DNA from: JALHRI01 sp044351685
Lineage (GTDB): Bacteria; Pseudomonadota; Alphaproteobacteria; Rickettsiales; UBA3002
Assembly (NCBI GenBank): GCA_044351685.1
Contig: JBILFK010000052.1
Location: 1 to 9,275, forward strand
DNA: 9,275 nt
Direction: 5' to 3'
Position 1 is the stretch's first letter; each line of letters starts with the position of its first letter. Below are positions 1-6,976 of the stretch, in pieces. The notes beneath the pieces were generated by a model. It saw nothing but the letters and a program-made list of their open reading frames with translations. It did no database searches and was not told the origin of the DNA. The translations under genes and the position numbers were made by a program.

Positions 1-828
1 AATGCTGGCCCGATGCGTTGGGCATTGATGGCAGCATCGATCGCTGTTTCACTGCTGCCTGCCGGTATTTTTGTGGCGCATGTGATTGATCGGTTTGGCA
101 ACGGCATTGAATCCAAAGCCAAGAAAAAAGCGCTGACAGATTGGTACCGCAACCAAATTGCCAATCAGCTAGGCATTGACCCTGGGCGCGTGACGTACCG
201 CGATTTAGAACTCGCGGCGCAATCGAATAGCACCTTCCGTTCGATGCTCGATAAAGTCACTAAAGAGGAAGATTTGGCGAACCGTGCATCGCTTGTGGGC
301 ACCGCGCTTGCCATTCCGGTAAGCCCGATGCCGTTTGTAGGTGGTGCTGCGAAAGCTGCAGCAGTTTCACTTCCGGCGATGGCAACGCAAGTGGGTGGCA
401 CAATGGCCGCCGGTATGCTGACTAAAGATGAATTAATGGTAGATGATGTTTCTACCATGATTAACGAGAAGCGCTTAGCTGGCCAACCCATTACCACAGG
501 CGATGTGTTTACCTTGCGCCTAGCGCACGACAAACCACTGCAAGATAAAATTAAACAACAGCACGGCAAGCGCTTCCACAAGATGACACCACAGCAGCAG
601 GAAGCGGTGATGAAGATTATGCCAGAAATGGCAGCCGCAGCTGAAAAAGAAGCCTATGCCGTGAATAATAATATTATGACTGAGCAGGATTTGGTGGTGA
701 CCACAGGATCACCCCCCGCAAGCGGTGGCTTTGCGCCTGCTATTCGTGGCCAGCAGAAACCTTCGTTCCGTGAACAGGTGGATGCCAGCCGTGCCGCGGC
801 AAGTGGCATGCAGTTACGCCCAGCGTAA
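1..828 (+). CDS. Unrecognised protein in the tape-measure position; start not resolved, possibly 5'-partial
   Basis: I do not recognise this family. The frame is open to the left edge of the window; the first ATG is at base 13, giving 271 residues, and no ribosome binding site can be judged, so the true start may lie upstream. Counting from that ATG, residues 4-24 are hydrophobic and membrane-like. Residues 26-90 are charged and probably helical. Residues 92-136 form a second Ala/Gly/Pro-rich hydrophobic stretch. Residues 137-230 are polar and helical, with a Gln-rich patch near 194-197. The last 40 residues are low in structure (Pro, Gly, Ser, Ala). It ends 35 nt before the DUF2460 gene on the same strand. 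In the R. capsulatus GTA the tape-measure gene occupies this position, and tape measures often mix helical and hydrophobic segments, so a tape-measure or injected-protein role is a positional inference only. A membrane protein of another role is equally possible. Confidence 0.6.
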   Translation, partial: NAGPMRWALMAASIAVSLLPAGIFVAHVIDRFGNGIESKAKKKALTDWYRNQIANQLGIDPGRVTYRDLELAAQSNSTFRSMLDKVTKEEDLANRASLVGTALAIPVSPMPFVGGAAKAAAVSLPAMATQVGGTMAAGMLTKDELMVDDVSTMINEKRLAGQPITTGDVFTLRLAHDKPLQDKIKQQHGKRFHKMTPQQQEAVMKIMPEMAAAAEKEAYAVNNNIMTEQDLVVTTGSPPASGGFAPAIRGQQKPSFREQVDASRAAASGMQLRPA

Positions 829-852
829 GCACACACGATTTCATCATTTTTT

Positions 853-857
853 AAGGA
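853..857 (+). promoter_or_regulatory. Shine-Dalgarno of the DUF2460 gene
   Basis: AAGGA lies 6 nt before the ATG at 864 and fixes that start. It belongs to a 35-nt gap after the upstream gene, which shows no terminator hairpin, so the two genes are probably co-transcribed. Confidence 0.7.
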
Positions 858-863
858 TACTTT

Positions 864-1463
864 ATGGGATTTGTCGAAGTACAATTCCCCGCCGATATCA
901 GTTATGGATCATCGGGCGGGCCGGGCTATTCTACCGATATTGTGATGGCCGAGAATGGCTATGAACAGCGTAACATTAACTGGCAGGAAGCGCGTGCGCG
1001 TTACAATGTGGCGCATGGTGTAAAAACCAAAACGCAACTAGATACGCTGATTGCGTTTTTTCGTGCACGCAAAGGCCGCGCTTATGGTTTCCGTTTCAAA
1101 GATTGGACAGATTACCAAGCCACTAATCAGGCGATTGGTACAGGTAACGGCACACAGAAATTATTTTCGCTGGTAAAGCGCTACAGCAGTGGTGGCAGCG
1201 AAGAGCTTCGCAGTATCCGCAAACCGGTGGCCGCAAGCCTGAAAATCTATGCCAATGGCACCCTGCAAACGAGTGGCTACACGCTGGATGCAACGCAGGG
1301 AATTGTGAATTTTACAACGGCCCCAGTGAATGGCGTGGTGGTAACCGCGGATTTTGAATTTGATGTGCCGGTGCGTTTTGATGTGGACAGGCTATCGGCA
1401 ACGCTTGATGCCTATGGCGTGCATTCGTGGCTGGATATTGCATTAATTGAAGTGCGAGTGTGA
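864..1463 (+). CDS. DUF2460 distal tail protein (GTA gp12-like)
   Basis: This 199-residue protein is a full-length member of the DUF2460/TIGR02217 family, whose R. capsulatus GTA member (gp12) forms the ring between the tail tube and the baseplate hub. Family hallmarks are visible in order: an N-terminal F-x-E-V-x-F-P segment (residues 3-9), the GGPG-x-x-T turn (18-24), the GYEQRN-x-NW block (32-40), the helix ending in FFRARKGRAYGFRFKDW (65-81), and a beta-rich C-terminal half. That half closes with the R-F-D-V-D segment (171-175) and a W-x-x-I-x-L-I-E-V-R end. A clear AAGGA ribosome site supports the start. Its TGA stop forms part of the GAGG ribosome site of the next gene, a sign of tight operon packing and coupled translation. 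The family assignment is confident; the structural role is carried over from the GTA homologue. Confidence 0.93.
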   Translation: MGFVEVQFPADISYGSSGGPGYSTDIVMAENGYEQRNINWQEARARYNVAHGVKTKTQLDTLIAFFRARKGRAYGFRFKDWTDYQATNQAIGTGNGTQKLFSLVKRYSSGGSEELRSIRKPVAASLKIYANGTLQTSGYTLDATQGIVNFTTAPVNGVVVTADFEFDVPVRFDVDRLSATLDAYGVHSWLDIALIEVRV

Positions 1464-1469
1464 GGCGTT

Positions 1470-2318
1470 ATGAAAACGATTTCAGAAGCCTTACAGCGGC
1501 ATTTGCAGAATGAAGTAACCACGCTTGCAACCTGCTGGAAACTAACCCGGCGTGATGGCACCATGATGGGGTTTGCCGACAGCGATGCGGATATCACGTT
1601 TGCTGGCATGACATACCACGCTTCGGCGGCATTGCAGGCAAGCGCGATTACCACCAGCATTGGCCTAACCGCCGATAATTTTGATTTGGAAGGGGTGCTG
1701 AGCGACGATGCTATCACCGAAGCCGATATTCTGGCGGGGCGCTATGATTACGCAGAAATTAACTGCTTTATGGTGAACTATAACGATACCAGCATGGGAG
1801 CGTTGCCGCTTACCACCGGTTGGTTTGGTGCCGTAACACTCAAAGACGGCCAGTTTGTCACCGAAGTGCGCGGCATTGGCGATGCGTTGCAGCACACGAT
1901 TGGTGAGCATTACAGCCCTACCTGCCGTGCGACATTGGGCGATGCACGCTGCAAGGTGGCGCTTGCTGGCTATACTGTAACAGGAAGCGTCAGCAGTATC
2001 AGCGGTGTGTACACATTTACCGATGCAGGTCGAGGCGAAGCAAGTGGTTATTTTGCCTATGGTACGGTGACGTTTACCTCGGGTGCCAACCAGAACATTA
2101 CGCGTGAAATAAAACGGTTTGATACAAAAACCTTCACCAGCTTTCAGCCATGGCCATACCCGATTGCGGTAGGTGACAGTTACAGTGCAGTAGCGGGCTG
2201 CGATAAAACCCTCAGTAGTTGCATTGGCACGTTTAACAACGCAGTGAATTTCAGGGGCGAACCACATGTACCAGGCACCGATGCCATGCTAGAAACATCG
2301 GCGACACGAAAACGATGA
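1470..2318 (+). CDS. DUF2163 baseplate hub protein (GTA gp13-like)
   Basis: This 282-residue protein has the DUF2163/TIGR02218 architecture. The N-terminal domain (about 1-190) carries the T-x-C-W-K-L-T-R-R-D-G segment (20-30) and the Y-S-P-x-C-R-A-x-L-G-D-x-R-C run (148-161). The C-terminal phage_BR0599-type domain (about 195-275) ends in G-C-D-K-T (243-247), a second Cys at 251 and the F-N-N-x-x-N-F-R-G-E-P-H-x-P-G segment (255-269). In the GTA the homologue (gp13) is the tail hub. Cys152, Cys161, Cys244 and Cys251 are the conserved set expected to bind an iron-sulphur cluster, as known for phage lambda gpL and, as I recall, described for the GTA hub. Cys22 and Cys99 are extra. The ATG sits 4 nt after a GAGG ribosome site that overlaps the stop of the upstream gene. 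The 3' end overlaps the next gene by four bases (ATGA), so translation is probably coupled. Confidence 0.93.
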   Translation: MKTISEALQRHLQNEVTTLATCWKLTRRDGTMMGFADSDADITFAGMTYHASAALQASAITTSIGLTADNFDLEGVLSDDAITEADILAGRYDYAEINCFMVNYNDTSMGALPLTTGWFGAVTLKDGQFVTEVRGIGDALQHTIGEHYSPTCRATLGDARCKVALAGYTVTGSVSSISGVYTFTDAGRGEASGYFAYGTVTFTSGANQNITREIKRFDTKTFTSFQPWPYPIAVGDSYSAVAGCDKTLSSCIGTFNNAVNFRGEPHVPGTDAMLETSATRKR

Positions 2319-2794
2319 CTTCCGCTGATACGATTATCGATACGGCGCGGAGCTATTTGGGCACCCGCTTCCGGCATCAGGGGCGCACACGCGCAGAGGG
2401 GCTGGATTGTTTAGGCCTGCTGCTTGCTATCGCACAGGATATCGGCGTGACGTGGCAAGCAGACATAGGCGCGATGCATGAATATCGTGGATACTCGCAT
2501 ATGCCATGCACCACAGAACTGCGCCGAGGGCTTGAGCTATCGCTGATCGCAAAGCCCACAGAGGCCATGCAAATCACCGATATTGTATTGCTATGTGTGC
2601 AGGGTAGGGCACAGCATTTGGGGATGGTGGCTCGTTACGTTGACAGCGATGAATTCAGCCTCATTCACGCCTATGCACCGGCACGTAAAGTAGTGGAGCA
2701 CCGACTGGATGATGCATGGCGGCAGGCGATTGGTGGCGTGTATGGATTACCGGAGCATGTGCTTAAAATTCCATCCGCCCACGAATGCCAATGA
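2315..2794 (+). CDS. NlpC/P60-family tail-associated cell-wall peptidase (GTA gp14-like)
   Basis: This 159-residue protein matches the phage NlpC/P60 family TIGR02219, which cuts peptide bonds in peptidoglycan and sits at the tail tip to help pierce the wall. The catalytic cysteine is Cys32 in the G-L-D-C-L-G-L-L motif. The probable catalytic His is His101 in Q-H-L-G-M-V. The third polar residue is probably His118 in L-I-H-A-Y. The R-F-R-H-Q-G-R segment before the Cys (18-24) is also typical. There is no signal peptide, as expected for a virion component. The start overlaps the stop of the hub gene (ATGA). The usual family end, W-R-x-x-I-x-G-V-Y-x-x-P, is reached near residue 146. The remaining dozen residues run into DNA shared with the antisense lipoprotein gene and look non-homologous. 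The order gp12-gp13-gp14 matches the GTA cluster exactly. Confidence 0.92.
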   Translation: MTSADTIIDTARSYLGTRFRHQGRTRAEGLDCLGLLLAIAQDIGVTWQADIGAMHEYRGYSHMPCTTELRRGLELSLIAKPTEAMQITDIVLLCVQGRAQHLGMVARYVDSDEFSLIHAYAPARKVVEHRLDDAWRQAIGGVYGLPEHVLKIPSAHECQ

Positions 2795-3128
2795 ACCAAC
2801 GATACTCTTTATCTTTGGAGATGACCCAATGTGCCGTGGTTTTTTCACTGACATACGCAGGAGTATGAATCATGTAGCCGCCTTTTCTGCGGCTGAGGCT
2901 TACCTCGAATGGTTCTTCGCTTTCGCTCATGCGTAAATGGATTTTACCGAAGGGCGCATCGTAACGATTTTTTACCCGAATGTTTTCGGGCTGTAATGCG
3001 TATTGCATGGTGGGTGTTTCGCATGCCGATGCCAAAAAACATACGGCAAAAAGCATGCTAAAAATCATGCTGCGATGCAATGTATTTTGCAATGCAAAAC
3101 AATGGGTTGAATATAGTGCGCTAATCAT
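2763..3128 (-). CDS. Small predicted lipoprotein, antisense to the tail operon (moron candidate)
   Basis: I do not recognise the family. The longest reading has 121 residues. It contains a hydrophobic signal core (residues 21-35) preceded by Arg19 and ending in a lipobox-like L-A-S-A-C at 32-36, so Cys36 would be lipidated. Glu at +2 suggests outer-membrane placement by the E. coli rule. The mature part is about 86 residues, rich in Arg, Lys, Tyr and aromatic residues, with probable beta structure. The start is uncertain: ATG at 3128, TTG at 3080 (giving a normal 20-residue signal that keeps the Arg), or ATG at 3068 (15 residues, no positive charge). None has a Shine-Dalgarno sequence. The gene is convergent with the peptidase gene and overlaps it by 32 bp. 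It separates gp14- and gp15-like genes that are adjacent in the R. capsulatus GTA. Phage lipoproteins in such positions are often lysogenic-conversion or superinfection-exclusion factors; that role is inference. Confidence 0.6.
   Translation of the reverse strand: MISALYSTHCFALQNTLHRSMIFSMLFAVCFLASACETPTMQYALQPENIRVKNRYDAPFGKIHLRMSESEEPFEVSLSRRKGGYMIHTPAYVSEKTTAHWVISKDKEYRWFIGIRGRMEF
3085..3099. repeat. Perfect 15-bp palindrome, possible operator
   Basis: TTTTGCA and TGCAAAA are perfect 7-bp arms around a single central A. The palindrome lies inside the first 15 codons of the longest reading of the lipoprotein gene, or just upstream of it if the 3080 or 3068 start is used. That position would suit a repressor site. 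There is no second copy nearby; TTTTGCAT recurs once at 3191-3198 as a half site. Confidence 0.3.
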
Positions 3129-3134
3129 ACGTTC

Positions 3135-3140
3135 AGAATA
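3135..3140 (-). promoter_or_regulatory. Weak -10-like hexamer before the lipoprotein start at 3128
   Basis: On the minus strand TATTCT (4 of 6 to TATAAT) ends exactly 6 nt before the ATG at 3128, so transcription could begin at the start codon. The CtrA-type box lies just upstream, in the -35 neighbourhood, with 10 nt between its proximal half and this hexamer. An alternative -10, TATATT at 3110-3115 on the minus strand, would serve the internal starts. Confidence 0.25.
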
Positions 3141-3152
3141 ACGCAGAGTTCG

Positions 3153-3168
3153 TTAAGGAATCGTTAAC
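3153..3168. promoter_or_regulatory. CtrA-type binding box with an internal GANTC site
   Basis: TTAA (3153-3156), seven bases, then TTAAC (3164-3168) matches the alphaproteobacterial CtrA consensus TTAA-N7-TTAAC exactly. Because a C-G pair precedes it, the same consensus reads on the minus strand as well. The spacer contains GAATC (3158-3162), a GANTC site of the CcrM methyltransferase. The box lies in the divergent region between the lipoprotein gene and the gp15-like gene, about 100 bp before the latter's ATG. I found no other complete box when looking along every TTAA in the window. Confidence 0.55.
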
Positions 3169-3251
3169 TTTTTCTCTGTATCGTCAAAAGTTTTGCATCT
3201 GACTGTGCGTCGCAGCAAGAAGCCGCGCAATTTTTATCTAATTTCGTTTTC

Positions 3252-3257
3252 AAAGGA
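3252..3257 (+). promoter_or_regulatory. Ribosome binding site that decides the gp15-like start
   Basis: AAAGGA lies 10 nt before the in-frame ATG at 3268. It favours that ATG over an in-frame TTG at 3193, which has no such site and would add 25 basic residues unlike the family. The ATG at 3258 is out of frame. Confidence 0.6.
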
Positions 3258-3267
3258 ATGGAACGCT

Positions 3268-6200
3268 ATGGCATCGATTGTACTCAATGCGGCATCGGCC
3301 GCAACGGCTGCAAGCACGGGTGGTTTAGGTGCGGCGATTGCTGGCACTGCACTGCGTACGGCAAGCCAATCGCTGAGCACACAGCTATTTGCGCGCCCCA
3401 GCGAGCGCCATATTGAAGGGGCAAGGCTTGAAGATTTAGCCGTGCAAACTTCCACTTACGGAAGGGCGATTGCGCAACTTTTTGGCACGGTGCGGCTGGC
3501 GGGCAACGTGATATGGTCGCAGCCGATTCGTGAAACTGCTAACACCACGACTGTGCGAAGTAGCGGCGGCAAGGGCGGGCGCAGCAGGCGCACGCAATCG
3601 GTGACTTCGCAGACGACCTACAGCTATAGCGTAACACTGGCCATAGCGATTGCCGAAGGCCCCATAGACCGTATTGAACGCGTGTGGGCCGATGCCAAAT
3701 TGCTCGATTTAAGTTTAGGCCGCTACCGTATCTATGATGGCAGCGAAACACAGATGCCGGATGCGCTGATTGAAAGTATCGAAGGCGTAGGCAGAACGCC
3801 TGCGTATCGTGGGTTGGCGTATGTGGTGATCGAAGATTTTCCGCTTGCTGATTTTGGTAATCGTATTCCCAACTTCTCGTTTGAAGTGACGCGACATGTG
3901 GTGCAGCGCGACCTGAATAATGCGCCGATTGAAGAGGCAATCACCTCGATTATTCTGCTGCCTGGATCGGGCGAGTATGTGTATGACACTGTGGTGCAGC
4001 GCAAGCAGGATGGCGTCACTCAAGGCGTGGATTTTTTACCGCAGGGTTACCGAGCGGTGATTAATCAGCATACGCATCAGGGCAAAGCCGATGCAATTGT
4101 GGCGATCGACCAGATGCAAGAAACCTTCCCCAACCTTGAGTGGGTGGGGCTAGTGGTGAACTGGTTTGCCACCAGCCTTGATACAGCCGATTGTGAAATT
4201 TTTCCGTGCGTAGAATATCAGACGAACACGCAGGTAACACCCAACGCATGGAGTGTGGCGGGGTATACGCGCAGCACGGCACGCCGCATTAGCTATGATA
4301 ACGATGCCCCGCGTTATGGTGGCACGCCGGATGATGGCAGTGTGATACGTTTGATCGATGCGCTGAGGGCGCGAGGGCTGAAGGTGTTTTTTTATCCGCT
4401 GCTGCTGGTAGATACCGCCGATAAACCTTGGCGCGGGCGCATTGCTGGCACAGCCCTCGGAAGTTTTTTTACCCGCACGAATGGCTATAACCGGTTTATT
4501 ACGCATTATGCCAATCTGGTGGCGGGCAAGGTAGATGCCTTTGCCATTGGCTCGGAAATGAAGGCGCTAACCGCTATGAATGATGGCAGCGGTAATTTTC
4601 CGGCAGTTTCGGCATTGGTCTCGCTTGCGGCAAGCATAAAGGCGATATTGGGTAGCAGTGTGAAGATTACCTATGCCGCCGATTGGAGCGAATATCACAG
4701 CAGCAATGGTTGGTATAACCTTGATGCGCTTTGGGCTTCGCCGAATATTGATGTAGTGGGCATTGATGCCTATTTTCCGCTGACAGATGCCCCGCAAAGT
4801 GAAATTACCAGACCAATGATTGCTGATGGCTGGACAAGCGGTGAGGGCTATAGCTGGTTTTACACCGACGCGGCACGCACGAATAAAGCGAATCTTGCTG
4901 CAGCTTATGCATGGAAAAATATTGCATGGTGGTGGAATAATACCCACACCAACCCCAATAATAGCAGCACCGCATGGGTGCCACAAAGTAAGCCCATATG
5001 GTTTACGGAATTTGGCTTTGCCAGTGTCGATGGATGCAGCAACCAGCCGAATATATTCGTTGACCCAACCTCGACAGAAAATGGTTACCCGCGGTTTTCG
5101 AAACAGCGCATTGATTTTTCGGCGCAGCGCGAAGCAATCTCCGCCACTGAACACATATGGGGTGGTTCCGGCATGGTGGCTCGCCGGTTTTTATGGGCGT
5201 GGGATGCGCGGCCATACCCGGCATGGCCAGATTTGCGCGATGTATGGGCCGATGGCGGTAACTGGGCCACGGGCCACTGGGTGCAGGGCAAACTTGGCAC
5301 ATCGGGTATTGCTGCGCTGGTACGCGAATTATTGCTGAAGGCAGGGCTTAGCGATACCCGTATTGATGTTTCTGAACTGCGCGGCCATGTGGATGGATTT
5401 ATTTTGCATCAGCGGCAAACCATACGCGCATTGCTCGACCAGTTGCAGCTAGCATTCGGGTTTGATCTGGTGGAACAAAACGGTGCGTTAAAAGCACTGC
5501 CGCGTGGCAACATAACGGTGGCAACGCTTGCGAGTGATACCTTGCTGCAAACCGAAACCAACGCACCACGCTTAACGGTGGAACGCCAGTTTGAAGCCAG
5601 CCTGCCGCGACGCATTGAAGTGCGCTATCTGGATCGGTTGAACGATTACAACACCCAGCTACAAGCCAGTACACGTGAAGTGACGCAAGCGCAGGACACC
5701 GAAACCATCAGCCTTTCGATGGTGTTATCGGAGCCTGCGGCGCGCATGATTGCCGATATGCGACTGCATGAGCGCTGGCAGAACCGATTGATGGCAGAAT
5801 TTCATTTGCCGGTGGCCTATGCGCATTTAGAGGTGGGCGATGTGGTGACGCTGCAGCAAGGCGCGCTGAGCTATCGGCTGAAGCTAACGCAGATTCATTT
5901 TGGCAAGCCCGGCATGTTGCGCATTCGTGGTGAAGCCGAAGAAAGTGAAACCTTTGATCATTATTTGCCACCTGCATTATCGTATCGGGTGGCTGCCTAT
6001 AAGGAAGTGGCGCCCACGCTGGTGGAGTATCTCGATATTCCGGCGCTACCCGGAGATCGCAGCGATGATACACTGTTGCGCGCTGCACTGACGGGCGCAT
6101 CGGATAATTGGCCGGGCGCCTTTGTGATGCGCGATGATGCGGCCAGCAATATGCCCGTGGTGGTGGGGCGAAGCAACCTTGCCAGTGTGATAGGGCGCAC

Positions 6201-6930
6201 CACCTCGGTGCTGGGTAATGGGGTAGCGCAGGTATTTGACAGGGTGGCGAGTGTCGATGTGCTGTTGCAGGGTGAAGGTGAGTTATTTAACGCCAGCGAG
6301 GCAGCGGTATTAAATGGCGCGAATATCGCGTTGGTGGGAAATGAAATTCTGCAGTTTACTACGGCACTATTACTATCCCCGGGTTCGTATCGGCTTTCTG
6401 GGTTGCTGCGCGGCAGGCTAGGCACGGAATATGCGATTGCTGGCCATGCGCTTGGCGAACGCTTTGTACTGCTAAACGACACATTGGCCGAAATTGCCAT
6501 GCAGGAAAGTGATATTGGCAGAGCAATTACATTGACCTCGGTAACTGCAGGTGTGGCGGAAGAAGATGGCAACAGCGCTGCTGTTAGCTACCAGGCGAAT
6601 GCACTTAAGCCTTGTGCGCCCGTGCATCTTCGGGGCAGCCGCGATAGCGCGGGTAACCTGACAGTAACCTGGGTGCGGCGTGCACGTATTAATGGGGAGT
6701 GGCGCGACAAAGTCGATGTGGCGCTGGATGAAGCGACCGAAAAATATGAAGTGCAGGCATGGTATCTGGGAGTGTTGCGACGCACATGGCAGCCATTGAC
6801 TACGAATGTGACCTACAGTGCGGCCGAGCAAACTTCCGATATGGGCATGATACCTGCAATGCTTACTGTAAAAATATGCCAGATTTCTGCGCGCGTGGGT
6901 GCCGGATACATGGCTGAAGCGACGATTTAA
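3268..6930 (+). CDS. GTA gp15-like 'megatron' tail protein with TIM-barrel domain
   Basis: This 1220-residue protein is the distal baseplate/host-interaction protein of GTA-like tails. The N-terminal part (1-285) is a hub-like region with an Ala/Gly-rich start and a flexible Ser/Gly/Arg insert near 90-115. Residues about 290-660 are the GTA TIM-barrel-like domain (PF13547). It carries A-I-G-S-E-M-K (426-432), a Trp-rich segment (about 551-570), P-I-W-F-T-E-F-G (576-583) followed by the conserved N-Q-P-N-x-F-x-D-P, and the closing W-A-W-D-A-R-P-Y-P-x-W-P. Glu430 and Glu581 fall where clan GH-A glycosidases carry acid/base and nucleophile, so peptidoglycan or polysaccharide cleavage is possible but unproven. 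Residues from about 683 are the Phage-tail_3-type region (PF13550). The last 105 or so look fibronectin-III-like. There is no frameshift. Its separation from the gp14-like gene by an antisense gene means it needs its own promoter, probably in 3129-3267. Confidence 0.93.
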   Translation: MASIVLNAASAATAASTGGLGAAIAGTALRTASQSLSTQLFARPSERHIEGARLEDLAVQTSTYGRAIAQLFGTVRLAGNVIWSQPIRETANTTTVRSSGGKGGRSRRTQSVTSQTTYSYSVTLAIAIAEGPIDRIERVWADAKLLDLSLGRYRIYDGSETQMPDALIESIEGVGRTPAYRGLAYVVIEDFPLADFGNRIPNFSFEVTRHVVQRDLNNAPIEEAITSIILLPGSGEYVYDTVVQRKQDGVTQGVDFLPQGYRAVINQHTHQGKADAIVAIDQMQETFPNLEWVGLVVNWFATSLDTADCEIFPCVEYQTNTQVTPNAWSVAGYTRSTARRISYDNDAPRYGGTPDDGSVIRLIDALRARGLKVFFYPLLLVDTADKPWRGRIAGTALGSFFTRTNGYNRFITHYANLVAGKVDAFAIGSEMKALTAMNDGSGNFPAVSALVSLAASIKAILGSSVKITYAADWSEYHSSNGWYNLDALWASPNIDVVGIDAYFPLTDAPQSEITRPMIADGWTSGEGYSWFYTDAARTNKANLAAAYAWKNIAWWWNNTHTNPNNSSTAWVPQSKPIWFTEFGFASVDGCSNQPNIFVDPTSTENGYPRFSKQRIDFSAQREAISATEHIWGGSGMVARRFLWAWDARPYPAWPDLRDVWADGGNWATGHWVQGKLGTSGIAALVRELLLKAGLSDTRIDVSELRGHVDGFILHQRQTIRALLDQLQLAFGFDLVEQNGALKALPRGNITVATLASDTLLQTETNAPRLTVERQFEASLPRRIEVRYLDRLNDYNTQLQASTREVTQAQDTETISLSMVLSEPAARMIADMRLHERWQNRLMAEFHLPVAYAHLEVGDVVTLQQGALSYRLKLTQIHFGKPGMLRIRGEAEESETFDHYLPPALSYRVAAYKEVAPTLVEYLDIPALPGDRSDDTLLRAALTGASDNWPGAFVMRDDAASNMPVVVGRSNLASVIGRTTSVLGNGVAQVFDRVASVDVLLQGEGELFNASEAAVLNGANIALVGNEILQFTTALLLSPGSYRLSGLLRGRLGTEYAIAGHALGERFVLLNDTLAEIAMQESDIGRAITLTSVTAGVAEEDGNSAAVSYQANALKPCAPVHLRGSRDSAGNLTVTWVRRARINGEWRDKVDVALDEATEKYEVQAWYLGVLRRTWQPLTTNVTYSAAEQTSDMGMIPAMLTVKICQISARVGAGYMAEATI

Positions 6931-6969
6931 GTTATGCACAGAAATTATTTCAGCCGGTAAGACTTTTTT
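6912..6969 (+). terminator. Weak terminator-like structure after the gp15-like gene
   Basis: GGCTGAA (6912-6918) and TTCAGCC (6949-6955) are perfect 7-bp inverted arms spanning the stop codon, and a run of six T follows at 6964-6969. The 30-nt loop and the 8-nt gap before the T run make it a poor intrinsic terminator, so this is only a possibility. Confidence 0.2.
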
Positions 6970-6976
6970 AACGATT

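Noticed and set aside
851..865. TTAA-N7-TTAT resembling a CtrA box before the DUF2460 gene
   Set aside because: One half is imperfect and the sequence is already explained by the Shine-Dalgarno and start codon.
1665..2267. 200-residue minus-strand open frame opposite the hub gene
   Set aside because: A mirror frame of a confidently assigned gene, with no ribosome site or recognisable domain.
2876..2894. Hairpin AGCCGC-N7-GCGGCT that might end the gp12-gp14 operon
   Set aside because: No T run follows on either strand, and it lies inside the coding part of the lipoprotein gene.
2709..2936. Plus-strand frame overlapping the end of the peptidase gene
   Set aside because: It begins inside the peptidase gene in another frame, has no ribosome site, and competes with a minus-strand frame that has a lipoprotein signal.
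3182..3187. TTGACG on the minus strand as a -35 element
   Set aside because: No acceptable -10 hexamer at 16-18 bp; the bases there belong to the CtrA-type box.
3193..3267. TTG start that would lengthen the gp15-like protein by 25 residues
   Set aside because: No ribosome site; the added residues are basic and unlike the family, while the ATG at 3268 has AAAGGA upstream.
4567..6572. Several long minus-strand and out-of-frame plus-strand open frames inside the gp15-like gene (for example 4567-5154, 4820-5338, 5997-6572)
   Set aside because: Shadows of codon bias in a conserved, full-length gene; low-complexity or Cys/His-rich translations without domains.
6932..6940. TTATGCACA, a DnaA-box-like 9-mer after the gp15-like gene
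   Set aside because: A single isolated box with no AT-rich unwinding region or partner boxes; one such match is expected by chance in a window of this size on two strands.
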